Shown here: positions 1 through 9,136 of the stretch, in pieces
How the letters are laid out: each line of letters starts with the position of its first letter
Position numbering within the stretch: the stretch's first letter is position 1
NCBI GenBank assembly: GCA_934278005.1
Contig: CAKQWG010000006.1
Coordinates: 1 to 39,883, forward strand
Length of the DNA: 39,883 nucleotides
Origin: an uncultured Pirellulaceae bacterium
Lineage (GTDB): Bacteria > Planctomycetota > Planctomycetia > Pirellulales > Pirellulaceae
Reading direction: 5' to 3'
Translations under genes and position numbers: made by a program
Notes under the pieces: model-generated
Seen by the model: only the letters and a program-made list of their open reading frames with translations
Database searches by the model: none
What the model was told of the DNA's origin: nothing

Positions 1-110
1 ACGCGCTAGCGTCGGGCCTATGTTTTCACACGGAACCGATACCTGCTAGACCCCATGCTAGCGCATTGGGTCGGCGACGCTGACTCGTCTGGCGATGATG
101 AACCCGGCGA

Positions 111-1127
111 CTAAACCAACTCGGCTTCGCGTAACTTGCTGGCGTTGCCGGCTTGGCCGAAGGCTGTCATCCGCGCCACGCAGACTTGCTTCATCGCTTC
201 GCGCGCTGGCTTCAGATAGTCGCGTGGGTCGAACTTCTCTGGAGATTCCGCGAGCACCTTGCGAATAGCCCCGGTAATGGCCATGCGGCAGTCGGTGTCG
301 ACATTGATCTTGCGCACGCCACTCTTGATGCCGCGTTGAATCTCCTCAACAGGCACGCCGTAAGTCTGCTTCATTTGGCCACCATACTTGTTGATGATGT
401 CCTGCAGTTCTTGCGGCACTGACGAACTACCGTGCATGACCAAGTGCGTGTTGGGCAGCCGTGCGTGAATGGCTTCGATGCGGCCCATGTCCAAAACTTC
501 ACCGTCCGGCTTGCGCGAGAATTTGTAGGCTCCGTGGCTGGTCCCAATCGCGACCGCCAAGGCATCGACGCCGGTGGCCTCTACGAAGCGTGCGGCTTCG
601 TCGGGATCCGTCAGCAATTGGTCGTGAGTCAAGGTACCGGTAGCCCCGTGGCCGTCCTCCTGCTCGCCTTCGCCCGACTCGAGCGACCCTAGACAACCCA
701 GTTCGCCTTCCACCGAAACGCCGCGCGCGTGAGCTAGCTTGACAACCTCGCGCGTTACATTGACGTTGTAATCAAATGACGCCGGTGTCTTGCCGTCTTC
801 TTCCAAGGAACCATCCATCATGACGGACGTAAAGCCGTTCTCGATAGCGCTCAAGCAGGTGGCTACGCTATTGCCGTGGTCCTGGTGCATGACGATTGGA
901 ATATGTGGGTAGAGTTCGGCGGCGGCGAGCATCAAGTGCCGCAAGTAGGCATCCTGTGAGTAGCTCCGGGCACCTCGCGAAGCTTGAATGATCACCGGCG
1001 AATCGGTAGCGTTGGCGGCTTCCATAATCGCTTGGATCTGCTCCATGTTATTGACATTGAAGGCAGCCACTCCGTAGTTATTCTCGGCTGCATGATCCAA
1101 TACGACTCGGAGGGGTACTAAAGCCAT
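111..1127 (-). CDS. fba: Class II fructose-bisphosphate aldolase
   Basis: Predicted cytoplasmic zinc aldolase that splits fructose 1,6-bisphosphate into glyceraldehyde 3-phosphate and dihydroxyacetone phosphate in glycolysis, and runs in reverse in gluconeogenesis. The ORF extends to a TTG at 1136, but the ATG at 1127 fits better: an AGGAG lies 9 nt upstream and the protein then begins [10 protein letters not shown], as in close family members. The 338 residues are normal for the CbbA-like class IIB group. Visible signatures are HQDHG (81-85; catalytic Asp and Zn-binding His), GELG (141-144), GTSHGAYKF (196-204; His198), MHGSSS (231-236; His232) and INVDTD (274-279). It is the last minus-strand gene of the window, 117 nt downstream of the dehydrogenase gene, so co-transcription is possible but unproven. 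No clear terminator was seen in bases 1-110. Family assignment is secure; substrate preference (FBP versus tagatose-1,6-bisphosphate) rests on overall similarity. Confidence 0.96.
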   Translation of the reverse strand: MALVPLRVVLDHAAENNYGVAAFNVNNMEQIQAIMEAANATDSPVIIQASRGARSYSQDAYLRHLMLAAAELYPHIPIVMHQDHGNSVATCLSAIENGFTSVMMDGSLEEDGKTPASFDYNVNVTREVVKLAHARGVSVEGELGCLGSLESGEGEQEDGHGATGTLTHDQLLTDPDEAARFVEATGVDALAVAIGTSHGAYKFSRKPDGEVLDMGRIEAIHARLPNTHLVMHGSSSVPQELQDIINKYGGQMKQTYGVPVEEIQRGIKSGVRKINVDTDCRMAITGAIRKVLAESPEKFDPRDYLKPAREAMKQVCVARMTAFGQAGNASKLREAELV

Positions 1128-1244
1128 CGAAATCAACTCCTAGGGGGGCTGCCCCATAAACGAACAAAATCAGTGTCTTATCTAAGCAAGGTCGAATTAT
1201 CGACTGCGGCGCAGCGCCTGGCAATCCCTGATTAGTGCTAGCTG

Positions 1245-2276
1245 TCAAGCCGGCTGTAGAATGGCTTTGACGACTTGCCCGGAGTGCATTTTCTCAAACG
1301 CGTCGTGCCACTCTTCCAACGCCCATACGCCTCCAATAATTGGCCCCACATCGAGTTGTCCACTGGACAACAGTGCGATAACGCGCTCCCAAATAGGCCA
1401 ATTGTGACTGAAACTTCCCTGCAAGGTCACATTCTTCTGTACCAACGGATCCAAGTTGAATCCTAGCGGCTGAGGCCCCCAGCCAACTTTGCTGATCCAG
1501 CCGGCTGGCCGCACGATTTTTAGAGCGATCTGTAGCGTAGCGCTGGCCCCTGCCGCGTCGATCACCCCATCGCATCCCAAGCCGTCGCGCGACAAAGCCC
1601 ACTCCGCCGGGTCGCCCACGACCGGTGTGCAACCGTAGCTTTGCGCGGCAATCTCCAACCGCTGGCGATCCGCTTCGAGTCCCACCAAGGCGACTTCCGC
1701 CCCGCACAGCCGCGCCATGGCGGCACACAGAATGCCGATCGTGCCCGGTCCCAGCACCACCACGCGATCTCCGGGCTCAATCCGCGCGTTGCGCACCACG
1801 GCGTTGTAGGCCACACAACACGGCTCGGTAAGGCAGGCGCGGTCAACAGCCAGCGCGTCTGGTATATGGTGTAGAATTCGCGACGGCACGCGAACATACT
1901 TGGTCATCGCTCCATCTACGCCATAGCCAAAACCCTTGCGAGTTGGATCTAGATTATACAAACCGCGGCGCGACATCGGATTATTGCTATCGATCACCGC
2001 AGCCGTTTCGCTCACCACGCGATCTCCCTCACGCCATCCCGTGACAGAAGTCCCCAGTTCGACAATCACGCCCGCAAATTCGTGCCCCAGAACCACGGGG
2101 TAATTGACCGGCCAGGAGTGGTCGGCCGTCCACTGGTGCAGGTCGCTACCACACACACCTACGCTGCCAACTTGCAGCAACACGTCGTCCGGCCCGATCG
2201 ACGGTCGCTCGACCTCGCGCACTTCAACAGAGCCACGAGTGGGCGCGAAATTGACAACGGCGGCAGATTTTGACAT
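1245..2276 (-). CDS. Zinc-type medium-chain alcohol dehydrogenase (MDR family)
   Basis: Probable cytoplasmic NAD(P)-dependent polyol/alcohol dehydrogenase, 343 aa. The N-terminal GroES-like half carries the expected catalytic zinc ligands: Cys42 in GVCGSD, His65-Glu66 in LGHEF, and Glu151 in LTEPC. The Rossmann half has the nucleotide-binding turn VLGPGTIG at 174-181. The stretch at about 88-118, which in sorbitol and threonine dehydrogenases usually holds four structural-zinc cysteines, has none here (SETAAVIDSNNPMSRRGLYN). The ATG at 2276 has only a weak upstream purine run. The gene follows the response-regulator gene by 194 nt on the same strand and precedes fba. It could oxidise a sugar alcohol, a sugar acid or threonine; I cannot tell which. 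Family is certain, substrate unknown. Confidence 0.9.
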   Translation of the reverse strand: MSKSAAVVNFAPTRGSVEVREVERPSIGPDDVLLQVGSVGVCGSDLHQWTADHSWPVNYPVVLGHEFAGVIVELGTSVTGWREGDRVVSETAAVIDSNNPMSRRGLYNLDPTRKGFGYGVDGAMTKYVRVPSRILHHIPDALAVDRACLTEPCCVAYNAVVRNARIEPGDRVVVLGPGTIGILCAAMARLCGAEVALVGLEADRQRLEIAAQSYGCTPVVGDPAEWALSRDGLGCDGVIDAAGASATLQIALKIVRPAGWISKVGWGPQPLGFNLDPLVQKNVTLQGSFSHNWPIWERVIALLSSGQLDVGPIIGGVWALEEWHDAFEKMHSGQVVKAILQPA

Positions 2277-2344
2277 CGTACAAACTTCACTAAAGCGGGT
2301 GTGGGGACGTTACGCGGGATGGATCGATTGTATCGACCAAACGA

Positions 2345-2375
2345 CTGCAGGTCGGCCAAAAAATCCCTCCTGCAG
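2345..2375. other. 7-bp inverted repeat in the dehydrogenase leader
   Basis: CTGCAGG at 2345-2351 is mirrored by CCTGCAG at 2369-2375 with a 17-nt loop containing six A (plus strand). It lies in the 194-nt gap between the response-regulator stop and the dehydrogenase start, 69 nt upstream of the latter. It could be a leader hairpin or operator. A U-tract is in the loop rather than after the stem, so it is not a classical terminator. A further run of seven T lies at 2428-2434. Confidence 0.3.
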
Positions 2376-2470
2376 GCGGATTATTCACAGTCGGCTCATT
2401 GTGCCGCCGGCTGCCGCACCTTGGGGATTTTTTTAACCATCCATTTTCTAACCATCGATCGCGGGGTGCT

Positions 2471-3874
2471 CTAGTGCAATCCATAGCGGCCCATCTTGTA
2501 GTGCAGCGTACGCACGCTGATGCCCAGGCGTTTAGCGGTGCGATCGCGATGAAAATCGCAGGCAGTCAACGCTGACGATATGACTTCACGTTCGCAACTT
2601 TCAACCGCTTCGGAAAGGGTACCTTCAACTGCAGAACTACTGCTACGCGCAGCTTTGAGTTCTTCAGGAAGTTGGTGGTTTTGTACCACGTCGCCGAGAT
2701 GCGTGACGACCATTCGTTCGACCAGGTTGCGCAGCTGTCGGACGTTGCCCGGCCAAGCGGCCGACACTAAAGTCTGCATGGCCTGGGGCTCAATCAGCTT
2801 CATCGGCCGGCGATGGCGCTGGCAGAAGTGGAGTAAAAAATGCTCGATCAACAACGGGATGTCTTCACGCCGCTGACGCAGGGCGGGGACGTGGATTGGA
2901 ATCACATTCAAGCGGTAGAATAAATCGTCGCGGAAAGTCCCTTCGTCAATCAACGACTGCACCGATTTGTTGGTGGCCGAAACGATACGCGCATCGCTGT
3001 GCACGACGTCCTCTCCGCCCACGCGTACAAACCGCCGCGATTCGAGCACGCGTAGCAAATCTACTTGGCTCTTGGCCGACATCTCGGTGACTTCATCTAA
3101 AAACAGAGTGCCGCCCTGCGCCTGTTCAAAACAGCCGGGTTTGCGACGCGAAGCGCCACTAAAGGCGCCCTTTTCGTGACCGAACAGCTCGCTTTCCAGC
3201 AATGTCTCGGGCATCGCACCTAAATTGACGGCGATGAAAGGTCCGCCAGCACGGTCGCTTAAGTCATGCAGCGCACGCGCGATGAGCTCCTTGCCCGTTC
3301 CGCTCTCCCCTTGAATTAGAACCGTCGCTTCGGTGTTGGCCACTTGCCGAACTTGCTGAAAGACCTCTTGCATAGCAGCACAATTGCCAATGATGCCCGA
3401 AATCTCGCCGGCACTGGCTAGTTGGCTTTTGAGTTGATGGTTCTCATTCTGTAGCTGGTAGTGTTCCCGCGCGCGTCTGACTTGCTGGCGCACTAGATTC
3501 AAATCGAGAGGCTTAGCAATAAAGTCAAACGCACCGGCGCGCATGGCATCTACGGCGGTCTCGACCGTGCCGTGGGCCGTGATCACAATCACGGTGGTGC
3601 GAGGCCGCTGAGCAAGCATGCGGCGGACGAGTTCAATGCCGTCGATCTCGCATTCCAGACGTACGTCAGCAATTACCAGTTGAAATCGCCCGCTGGCGAA
3701 CCTCTCTAGAGCTTCGTCAGCCGTAGAGGCCGTTTCAATGGTTAGCGCTTCGCGGCTGAGCCCTTTAGCTAAACCGGCGCGAATATTGGGTTCGTCATCG
3801 ACGATCAAGACGCCGAAATTCTGGATCGAATCGGCGCTTCCAACGTCTGCGGCTAGGGTGGTCTGGACGTTCAC
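2471..3874 (-). CDS. NtrC-family sigma-54-dependent response regulator
   Basis: Cytoplasmic transcription activator, 467 aa, with the three-part NtrC layout. The receiver domain (about 20-135) has the acidic pair Asp26-Asp27, phospho-acceptor Asp70 (VIADVRL), Thr99 and Lys121. The AAA+ sigma-54 interaction domain (about 160-385) has Walker A GESGTGKE at 189-196, a sigma-54 contact loop reading GAFSGA at 236-241 (consensus GAFTGA), Walker B LFLDE at 257-261, and WPGNVRQL near its end. A Fis-type helix-turn-helix closes the protein (about 440-465). The start is a GTG that overlaps the kinase TGA in a GTGA quartet, indicating translational coupling with the upstream histidine kinase, its likely phosphodonor. 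Known for the family: phosphorylation drives oligomerisation and ATP-dependent opening of sigma-54 promoters. No convincing -24/-12 promoter was seen in nearby gaps, so targets are unknown. Confidence 0.95.
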   Translation of the reverse strand: MNVQTTLAADVGSADSIQNFGVLIVDDEPNIRAGLAKGLSREALTIETASTADEALERFASGRFQLVIADVRLECEIDGIELVRRMLAQRPRTTVIVITAHGTVETAVDAMRAGAFDFIAKPLDLNLVRQQVRRAREHYQLQNENHQLKSQLASAGEISGIIGNCAAMQEVFQQVRQVANTEATVLIQGESGTGKELIARALHDLSDRAGGPFIAVNLGAMPETLLESELFGHEKGAFSGASRRKPGCFEQAQGGTLFLDEVTEMSAKSQVDLLRVLESRRFVRVGGEDVVHSDARIVSATNKSVQSLIDEGTFRDDLFYRLNVIPIHVPALRQRREDIPLLIEHFLLHFCQRHRRPMKLIEPQAMQTLVSAAWPGNVRQLRNLVERMVVTHLGDVVQNHQLPEELKAARSSSSAVEGTLSEAVESCEREVISSALTACDFHRDRTAKRLGISVRTLHYKMGRYGLH

Positions 3875-5232
3875 TCAACTGCATCCCATGGAAGGGTAAT
3901 AAGAAATTCAGTGCCTGTTGAACTCGTAGCGAAGTCGATGTTACCACCGTGTTGCCGAACGATCTTCTCAGATACAGCCAAACCCATCCCGGTTCCATGC
4001 GGACGCGTTGTGAAGTAAGGATCGAACAAGCGCTCATGCACGGCCACTGGAATGCCGTGTCCCGTATCTGAAATGGCGATACAAGCATGTGCGTCAGACG
4101 CATCGAAACGTATAGCCAAGCGTCCACCGGTGGGCATCGCCGCTAAACCATTTAACGCCAAATTCCACAATACTTGTTCCAACCGCACGGAATCGCCTTG
4201 GATATTGGGCATAGGGTCAGTGGGCAGTAGTATATCAATAGCCACGTTTTGCTGCGCTGCTTGTGGCCGCAGCAATCGCACCAACCTTTCAATCAGCGCA
4301 GGAACGTTGACTGGTGAAAAGCTGGCGGGCTGCATCGAGGCGTAGTTACCGAAGCCGTCGAGCACGGCGTTGATGCGGGCCGTCTCTTGTTGCAGAACAT
4401 CCAGTAGTTCTTGGACTTCCGCGTTCTGCGCCGATGACTCTGCTAGTTGTTCTCGGAGCAGTTGAATGTGCAGCGACAGCGCGCTGAGCGGATTGCGTAT
4501 TTCATGCTGCAGACCCGCGGCCAATGACCCCAGCCCCATGTAACGCTCCATCCTCCGCATACGCTCTTCGATGAGTGCATTTTCCGTAATGTCCGCCACG
4601 TGTATTACAGTCCCAATCTCTTCTTGGCGCTGATCGCGCAGCAGGGCACAACCGGCACGAAGCGTGCGCCGATTACCCCGATATAGGATGCTGTAATCTT
4701 GGTTGCGAATGTTCGCATGTTCGGTCAAAACCTCTTCGCATATTTGACTGAGCAATTGGTGCGATGGGCCGACCTCATGCACCGATTTCCCAAGACAATC
4801 AGGCGTCAGTTCTATCAAGTGATATCCTTGCGGGTTGATGCTTGTGATATTGCCAGCCCGGTCGGTGGTGATAATGGCCGTGTCGATACTCGCTCGAATA
4901 TCGGCCGCCAAAACTTTGGCATCCTGAAGAGATCGCTGACTGCTCCAATAAGCTCGGACCAGGAAAACAGACGCAATTGCCGTACCAAAGATATTGAGTA
5001 CGAGCAATAAAAGCAGTCGGTGTTGCAGTCGCAAGTCGTTGGCCAACTCCACCGCAGCGGTCATCTCGCCCTGAGGCACGTTCTTGATCAACTCGGCAAG
5101 CGCGGCCTGCTCGTGCTGCAAATCGTAAAGAATCCAAGCCGTAAGCACTAAAGCAATAGCACTCAGCACAGCCCAGCCCAGGGCAAACCAACCTACGCTG
5201 GGGCCATCTGAGCGATCAAAGACTTCACCCAT
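3871..5232 (-). CDS. Membrane PAS sensor histidine kinase (NtrB-like)
   Basis: Inner-membrane sensor kinase, 453 aa, cognate of the adjacent NtrC-type regulator. Two hydrophobic segments (about 15-37 and 72-95) bracket a short periplasmic loop of about 35 residues. A PAS domain follows (about 106-220). The HisKA domain has the phospho-acceptor His243 in LQHEIRNPLSAL. The ATPase domain has its N-box around Asn357/Asn361, G1 box DTGHGIP (389-395), F-box DPYFTT (404-409) and G2 box GTGMGLA (413-419). The ATG at 5232 is preceded by TAGGA about 7 nt upstream. The 132-nt gap upstream is AT-rich for this window and presumably holds the operon promoter; TTGCTG and TAATTT spaced by 17 nt on the minus strand is a weak candidate. 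The short loop argues for sensing at the membrane or through the PAS pocket; the signal is unknown. Confidence 0.94.
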   Translation of the reverse strand: MGEVFDRSDGPSVGWFALGWAVLSAIALVLTAWILYDLQHEQAALAELIKNVPQGEMTAAVELANDLRLQHRLLLLLVLNIFGTAIASVFLVRAYWSSQRSLQDAKVLAADIRASIDTAIITTDRAGNITSINPQGYHLIELTPDCLGKSVHEVGPSHQLLSQICEEVLTEHANIRNQDYSILYRGNRRTLRAGCALLRDQRQEEIGTVIHVADITENALIEERMRRMERYMGLGSLAAGLQHEIRNPLSALSLHIQLLREQLAESSAQNAEVQELLDVLQQETARINAVLDGFGNYASMQPASFSPVNVPALIERLVRLLRPQAAQQNVAIDILLPTDPMPNIQGDSVRLEQVLWNLALNGLAAMPTGGRLAIRFDASDAHACIAISDTGHGIPVAVHERLFDPYFTTRPHGTGMGLAVSEKIVRQHGGNIDFATSSTGTEFLITLPWDAVE

Positions 5233-5364
5233 CTTGCATTCCTAGGCAACGACTCGCTACGCCGCACTCGTTAACAACGTGTGCCGCAAAATTAAATAGT
5301 AACCTACTTAACAGCAAGGTCTGCAAAAGATTGCACACGTCTAGCACATAATTGCAACGCTAGC

Positions 5365-6897
5365 TTATTTATCGGACCACAGAGCATCAAGCGCATCGAT
5401 AGTGCGTTCGGTCAACTCCTGCCCCCCTTCGGGACCAACGGTATTGCTTTCGACAATAGCGCTGTAGCCGCCACCGCGAGCAGCCCGAGGGCTAGGAATA
5501 TAGGTCCCAGCTCCGGCTAACTGAATAATAAAAGTCTGCAAAGCGGGGCTGCGAGATTTGATTTGGATGCCAAAATCGGTGAACAGCTCAAAGTCATTAG
5601 TCGCAATGGCCACATCGCCCAGGCGAATAGCGTGCAATTCCATCGTGTACGGAGTGGGCCCGTCGGCCTGTTGCCGCTGGTATCGATCGAGCGTTTTTTG
5701 CCGCCAGGCTACCTGTGTTTTTTGAGCCGGGTCGGACGCCAGGGAGCGGACCTTGGTATCGATTTCAAAAAACTCCTCGCGGGTAACCATGCGCTCGGGT
5801 AGGTCGACGCTGCGCACGTGATGGACGAGAACTGCGTCGCTGTGCCGCTCTTGCTTGGCGCCTTCGTAGGCCTCCTCCCAACCGGCTACGATGCGGCGCG
5901 ACAACTCTTCCAGACGCGTCAATCCGCGCAGTTGCCGCATGCGTTCCTCTGCCGCCTTGTTGAACATGAGATGTGGCGATTGATCGCCAGCGGCGCCTGT
6001 CCATGCCAACACCATGAGCTGCTGGCCATACTTGGCCCGCAACGCCTCGCGCACCGTGTGCCAAAAGTCGGCGTTGACGGCCGAGCCACCCTCGACTTCT
6101 TGAGCCGGACAAGCGATGTTGATGGCCGTCGCAATCAACTGGTCCTGGTCATTCCAAAAGCACAGCACGTCTACCGTATGATCCTCGTAGCCTTCGATTC
6201 CACGAAAGTTCGACTTGTTCGTAGCCCCGTACATTTGTGCCGTGCCATCTGCATACGTACTGCGGCGATTTTGCGCCACCACGGCGTGCCCCAGTCCCCA
6301 ACCGACGCTCCCCGCGCTGCGTGCTTGCCAAGCCTCCACACAGATGTCCGCCACGCGGTCGGCCAGGAACTCGACGTAGTCGTGAGGCTGCATCACACCG
6401 TCGGCAGACAGGTCGTATGTATCCTCATTCATTACCGGCGCAGTATGAGTATGGGTGGCACTCATCACCAACTTGCTGCGATCAAAATCTGGCAGCCGGT
6501 CTTTGATTCGATCGCGTACCTTCTCCAGCACACCCTCGCGAATGGCCACCAAATCGCACGACACCAAAATGGCTTGGTCCAGTGACTGATCGCCGTCGCG
6601 TGACTCCAGTGCGAGCGCGGTAGCCGTTACAGGACTGTCGACGCTACGTGCAATCCGCGTGTGCAGTTGTCCGGACAATCCCACCGGCTGTTGCGGGGTA
6701 ATGCTGGTTGTGGCCCCAGCCATGCGCAGTTCCGCGGCCTGAAGAGCCAGTGCAGGTAGCGATAAACAAGCCAAGAAAAACACCGTAGTTGCTGGTTTTT
6801 TCAAAAATCGCTCGGCTGTGATAAGTTGAGGAACTGCGGCAGATACGGCGTCAGACTTTGCGGTATTGCGAAAAGACGCTGGCCAGTGAACGGGCAT
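5365..6897 (-). CDS. Secreted neutral/alkaline ceramidase-family protein A
   Basis: Predicted exported hydrolase of the neutral/alkaline non-lysosomal ceramidase family (N-terminal domain), 510 aa. A GGAG 6 nt upstream supports the ATG at 6897. The hydrophobic signal core sits late, at about 36-53, behind an unusually long basic N-region; a TTG at 6804 would give a tidier signal peptide but has a poorer ribosome-binding site. Family motifs are MAGATTSITP (59-68), SATHTHTAP (146-154, zinc-binding His pair), CPAQEV (263-268) and GAAGDQSPH (301-309). The last matches the conserved GDxSP block and keeps the Ser (307) that is the nucleophile of true neutral ceramidases. The usual C-terminal Ig-like domain is short or missing. 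It is 175 nt downstream of the CocE-like gene. In planctomycetes such paralogues are numerous and their substrates mostly unknown, so ceramide should not be assumed. Confidence 0.88.
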   Translation of the reverse strand: MPVHWPASFRNTAKSDAVSAAVPQLITAERFLKKPATTVFFLACLSLPALALQAAELRMAGATTSITPQQPVGLSGQLHTRIARSVDSPVTATALALESRDGDQSLDQAILVSCDLVAIREGVLEKVRDRIKDRLPDFDRSKLVMSATHTHTAPVMNEDTYDLSADGVMQPHDYVEFLADRVADICVEAWQARSAGSVGWGLGHAVVAQNRRSTYADGTAQMYGATNKSNFRGIEGYEDHTVDVLCFWNDQDQLIATAINIACPAQEVEGGSAVNADFWHTVREALRAKYGQQLMVLAWTGAAGDQSPHLMFNKAAEERMRQLRGLTRLEELSRRIVAGWEEAYEGAKQERHSDAVLVHHVRSVDLPERMVTREEFFEIDTKVRSLASDPAQKTQVAWRQKTLDRYQRQQADGPTPYTMELHAIRLGDVAIATNDFELFTDFGIQIKSRSPALQTFIIQLAGAGTYIPSPRAARGGGYSAIVESNTVGPEGGQELTERTIDALDALWSDK

Positions 6898-6940
6898 AAT
6901 TAACTCCGGGTGGCTGATAAGGATGATAGGCTATTTGGAA

Positions 6941-7072
6941 TCGACAGAGACTGCCGATCTACATTGCGGTCTGGATTCGACAGAGACTGCTGATCGACAT
7001 TGCGGTCTGTATTCGGCAGAGACTGCCGATCGACATTGCGGCCTGGATTCGACAGAGACTGCCGATCGACAC
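6941..7072. repeat. 36-bp direct tandem repeat, 3.7 copies
   Basis: Copies begin at 6941, 6977, 7013 and 7049, each starting TCGACAGAGACTGC or a one-base variant. Three copies are full length and the fourth stops after 24 nt at 7072, immediately against the stop codon (7073-7075) of the CocE-like gene. Copies differ by only a few bases. There are no spacers, so it is not a CRISPR. It fills most of the 175-nt gap upstream of ceramidase-like gene A. The period of 36 is a multiple of three, but no supported gene reads through it. Confidence 0.93.
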
Positions 7073-8986
7073 TCACGGATGCGGTGTGCGGGGAATGATC
7101 GGCAGCACGATCCGGCTCGGATGCGCCGCGTCGTGATAGATCGTCTGGTCGGCCACGTAACTGAGCCGCTGCCGATTGAGCGTTTCTCCCGAGTTGGGAT
7201 TGACGTCAAACCGCGGGAAATTCGAGCTAGACACGTCGACTCGAATGCGGTGTCCGCGTTTGAAGACATTGGAGGTCGGATAGAGCTTGATGGTGAACTC
7301 ATACGCTTGTCCGGGGGTCATCAGAACTTCGTTCTGTAGCGACTCGCGGAACCGGCCGCGAACGATGCCGTCGCCAATATTCAAGTCAAATCCGCCTGGC
7401 CAGTCTGCCGAGGCCGGATAAACGTCAATCAACTTGGCGGTGAAGTCGGTATCGACAGCCGAACTCGATGCAAACAGCTTCACCTCGATCTCCCCGGTCA
7501 CCTCAAGATCTTCTTCAAGCGGCTCGGACTGAAAGACCAACACATCGTTGCGAGATGAGATCGGTATCGGGTCAGGGAAATTCCACAGGTGCGGCCCTCC
7601 CTTTTGATTCCATGCTCCCTGCACCAAAATGTTGTCACCCGACGAGATGTTGCCGCCAATGGTCGGCACCGGATTGTGCGGGTCGAACTGAAACTGCGTT
7701 ACCGCCCGCTCGGTTTCGGGTTTTTTCGTCGACAGTCCTCCATCAGCATGCAGGAAGAAGTCGGTGTACTGCGTTCGTTCGAGCGGCCACTCGTTTTCGT
7801 TGCGCCAGACTCCGCCGTGTTGCAGGCGACCCTTCGAATCTTTGCCTCCGTCGCCAGTTCCCATGACGAAGATTCGCACGGCAGTCTTGAATGGATCGGC
7901 TTTGCCGACCGAATTGTCGATCCCCTTTAGCCAGTGATCGTACCATTCGAGTCGCCAGGCCCACTGGTCGGCAATGGCCGCGTCGGATCCGAAGTTGACT
8001 TGCCCATGTGCGGCAGCGGCTTGCTGACCATGAATCCAGGGGCCCATGATCATAAAGACCGGACTCTTAAGCGTCCGACTCAGGGCTCTAAAGTTAGCGG
8101 TGGTGTTGCCGCTCCATGAGTCGTACCAGCCCGAAACTAAGTAAACGGGAATGTCCTTGTACTTCTCAGGCGCATCGAGAATGTTGTTCTGAGCCCAAAA
8201 CTCGTCGTTCGTGCCATGCTCCATAGCGGAGATCAGCCAATCCTCATACTCTGGCGATAGTGCTAGCGGTGTCATGCCACGTCGCGTAGGGGAATTGGCT
8301 AAATAGGCCAAGCGTTGGTCCGACATCTCTGCCAATACTTCGGCAATTCCTGGCGACTGCGAAGCGCGGCTACCACGTCCGGCGTTGATAAAGATCCAGT
8401 TCCAAAATCTCAGTTCGAATGCGCCCGCATTGCGTAGACTTTGATATCCCAGGTTTGACATCGCATCGACGGGAATCACTGTCTTCAGTTCTGGTGCGCG
8501 GGCCAGGGCCATCGCATGCTGTGTTCCACCGACGTAAGAGGTACCGATCATGCCGATCGCGCCGCTAAACCAGGTTTGTTGTCCGATCCAAGCCGCGCAG
8601 TCCACTCCATCGAGGCCATCATCGGTGAGCATATGCCACACGCCCTCCGACTTGTACCGACCGCGCGTGTCTTGCGCAACAAACACGTAGCCATGGGACG
8701 CATAGTATTCGCCCATAGTCTTGGCCCCGTCTTTATTATAGGGCAGGCGAGTCAGAATGACTGGTAGAGCTTCCTCGACCGCAATGCCATCCTTGGCCGG
8801 GCGGTAAACATCCGTTGCCAACCGCACGCCATCGCGCATCGGTACCATCACATCTTGCTCCAGCACGAAATCGGCGGCCGCCGCCAACGCCCCGCTGAGA
8901 AATATCAGCGAGACTGACAGGCCAACGGCCAAGGCAGCCGTCAAGCAGCGGTCGACCGTGCAATTAACTCCTCGCGTGCAACTCAT
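7073..8986 (-). CDS. Secreted CocE/NonD-family alpha/beta hydrolase (peptidase S15-like)
   Basis: Predicted exported serine hydrolase of the CocE/NonD or X-Pro dipeptidyl-peptidase family, 637 aa. An AGGAG 9 nt upstream supports the ATG. An N-terminal signal peptide is visible (hydrophobic about 17-37, AAAA before the mature part). The alpha/beta-hydrolase domain follows, with the family opening MVPMRDGVRLATDVYRP (47-63) and a catalytic triad consistent with Ser150 (GTSYVGG), Asp289 (SGWYDSW) and His319 (GPWIHG). The C-terminal third (from about 460) matches the jelly-roll X-Pro DAP C-terminal domain, including GHRIRVDVSSSNFPRFDVNPN. Known family activities are acyl-ester, amide or proline-peptide hydrolysis; the substrate here is unknown. 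It lies between two ceramidase-family genes on the same strand, suggesting a degradative set acting outside the cytoplasm. Confidence 0.93.
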   Translation of the reverse strand: MSCTRGVNCTVDRCLTAALAVGLSVSLIFLSGALAAAADFVLEQDVMVPMRDGVRLATDVYRPAKDGIAVEEALPVILTRLPYNKDGAKTMGEYYASHGYVFVAQDTRGRYKSEGVWHMLTDDGLDGVDCAAWIGQQTWFSGAIGMIGTSYVGGTQHAMALARAPELKTVIPVDAMSNLGYQSLRNAGAFELRFWNWIFINAGRGSRASQSPGIAEVLAEMSDQRLAYLANSPTRRGMTPLALSPEYEDWLISAMEHGTNDEFWAQNNILDAPEKYKDIPVYLVSGWYDSWSGNTTANFRALSRTLKSPVFMIMGPWIHGQQAAAAHGQVNFGSDAAIADQWAWRLEWYDHWLKGIDNSVGKADPFKTAVRIFVMGTGDGGKDSKGRLQHGGVWRNENEWPLERTQYTDFFLHADGGLSTKKPETERAVTQFQFDPHNPVPTIGGNISSGDNILVQGAWNQKGGPHLWNFPDPIPISSRNDVLVFQSEPLEEDLEVTGEIEVKLFASSSAVDTDFTAKLIDVYPASADWPGGFDLNIGDGIVRGRFRESLQNEVLMTPGQAYEFTIKLYPTSNVFKRGHRIRVDVSSSNFPRFDVNPNSGETLNRQRLSYVADQTIYHDAAHPSRIVLPIIPRTPHP

Positions 8987-9136
8987 GCGCTGCTACTCCT
9001 GCTCATAATTCTAGATTTGCTCAACCGCGGAGATTTTAGATCTCAGCACCCACGCATAAGTCTCCCGTTTTATCAATCAACCGTGGCTAACGCCAAAACG
9101 GCTAATTAAGCACCGACTCATAGCATTTGCGGTTTG

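Noticed and set aside
2401..2434. GC-rich stretch followed by seven T on the plus strand as an intrinsic terminator
   Set aside because: The stem is only four base pairs and no plus-strand gene ends here.
5233..5364. Sigma-54 promoter for the two-component operon
   Set aside because: No GG-N10-GC spaced pair in a suitable context was found; only a weak sigma-70-like pattern.
5818..6585. 255-codon plus-strand frame antisense to ceramidase-like gene A
   Set aside because: Composition is that of a shadow frame (His/Arg/Gln rich, no domain), and the minus-strand gene is strongly supported.
6941..7072. Possible CRISPR array
   Set aside because: Repeats are directly contiguous with no unique spacers and no cas genes are present.
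6923..7339. Plus-strand frame through the 36-bp repeats encoding a repeated TETADRHCGLDS peptide
   Set aside because: It has no ribosome-binding site, runs antisense into the CocE-like coding region, and is open only because the period is a multiple of three.
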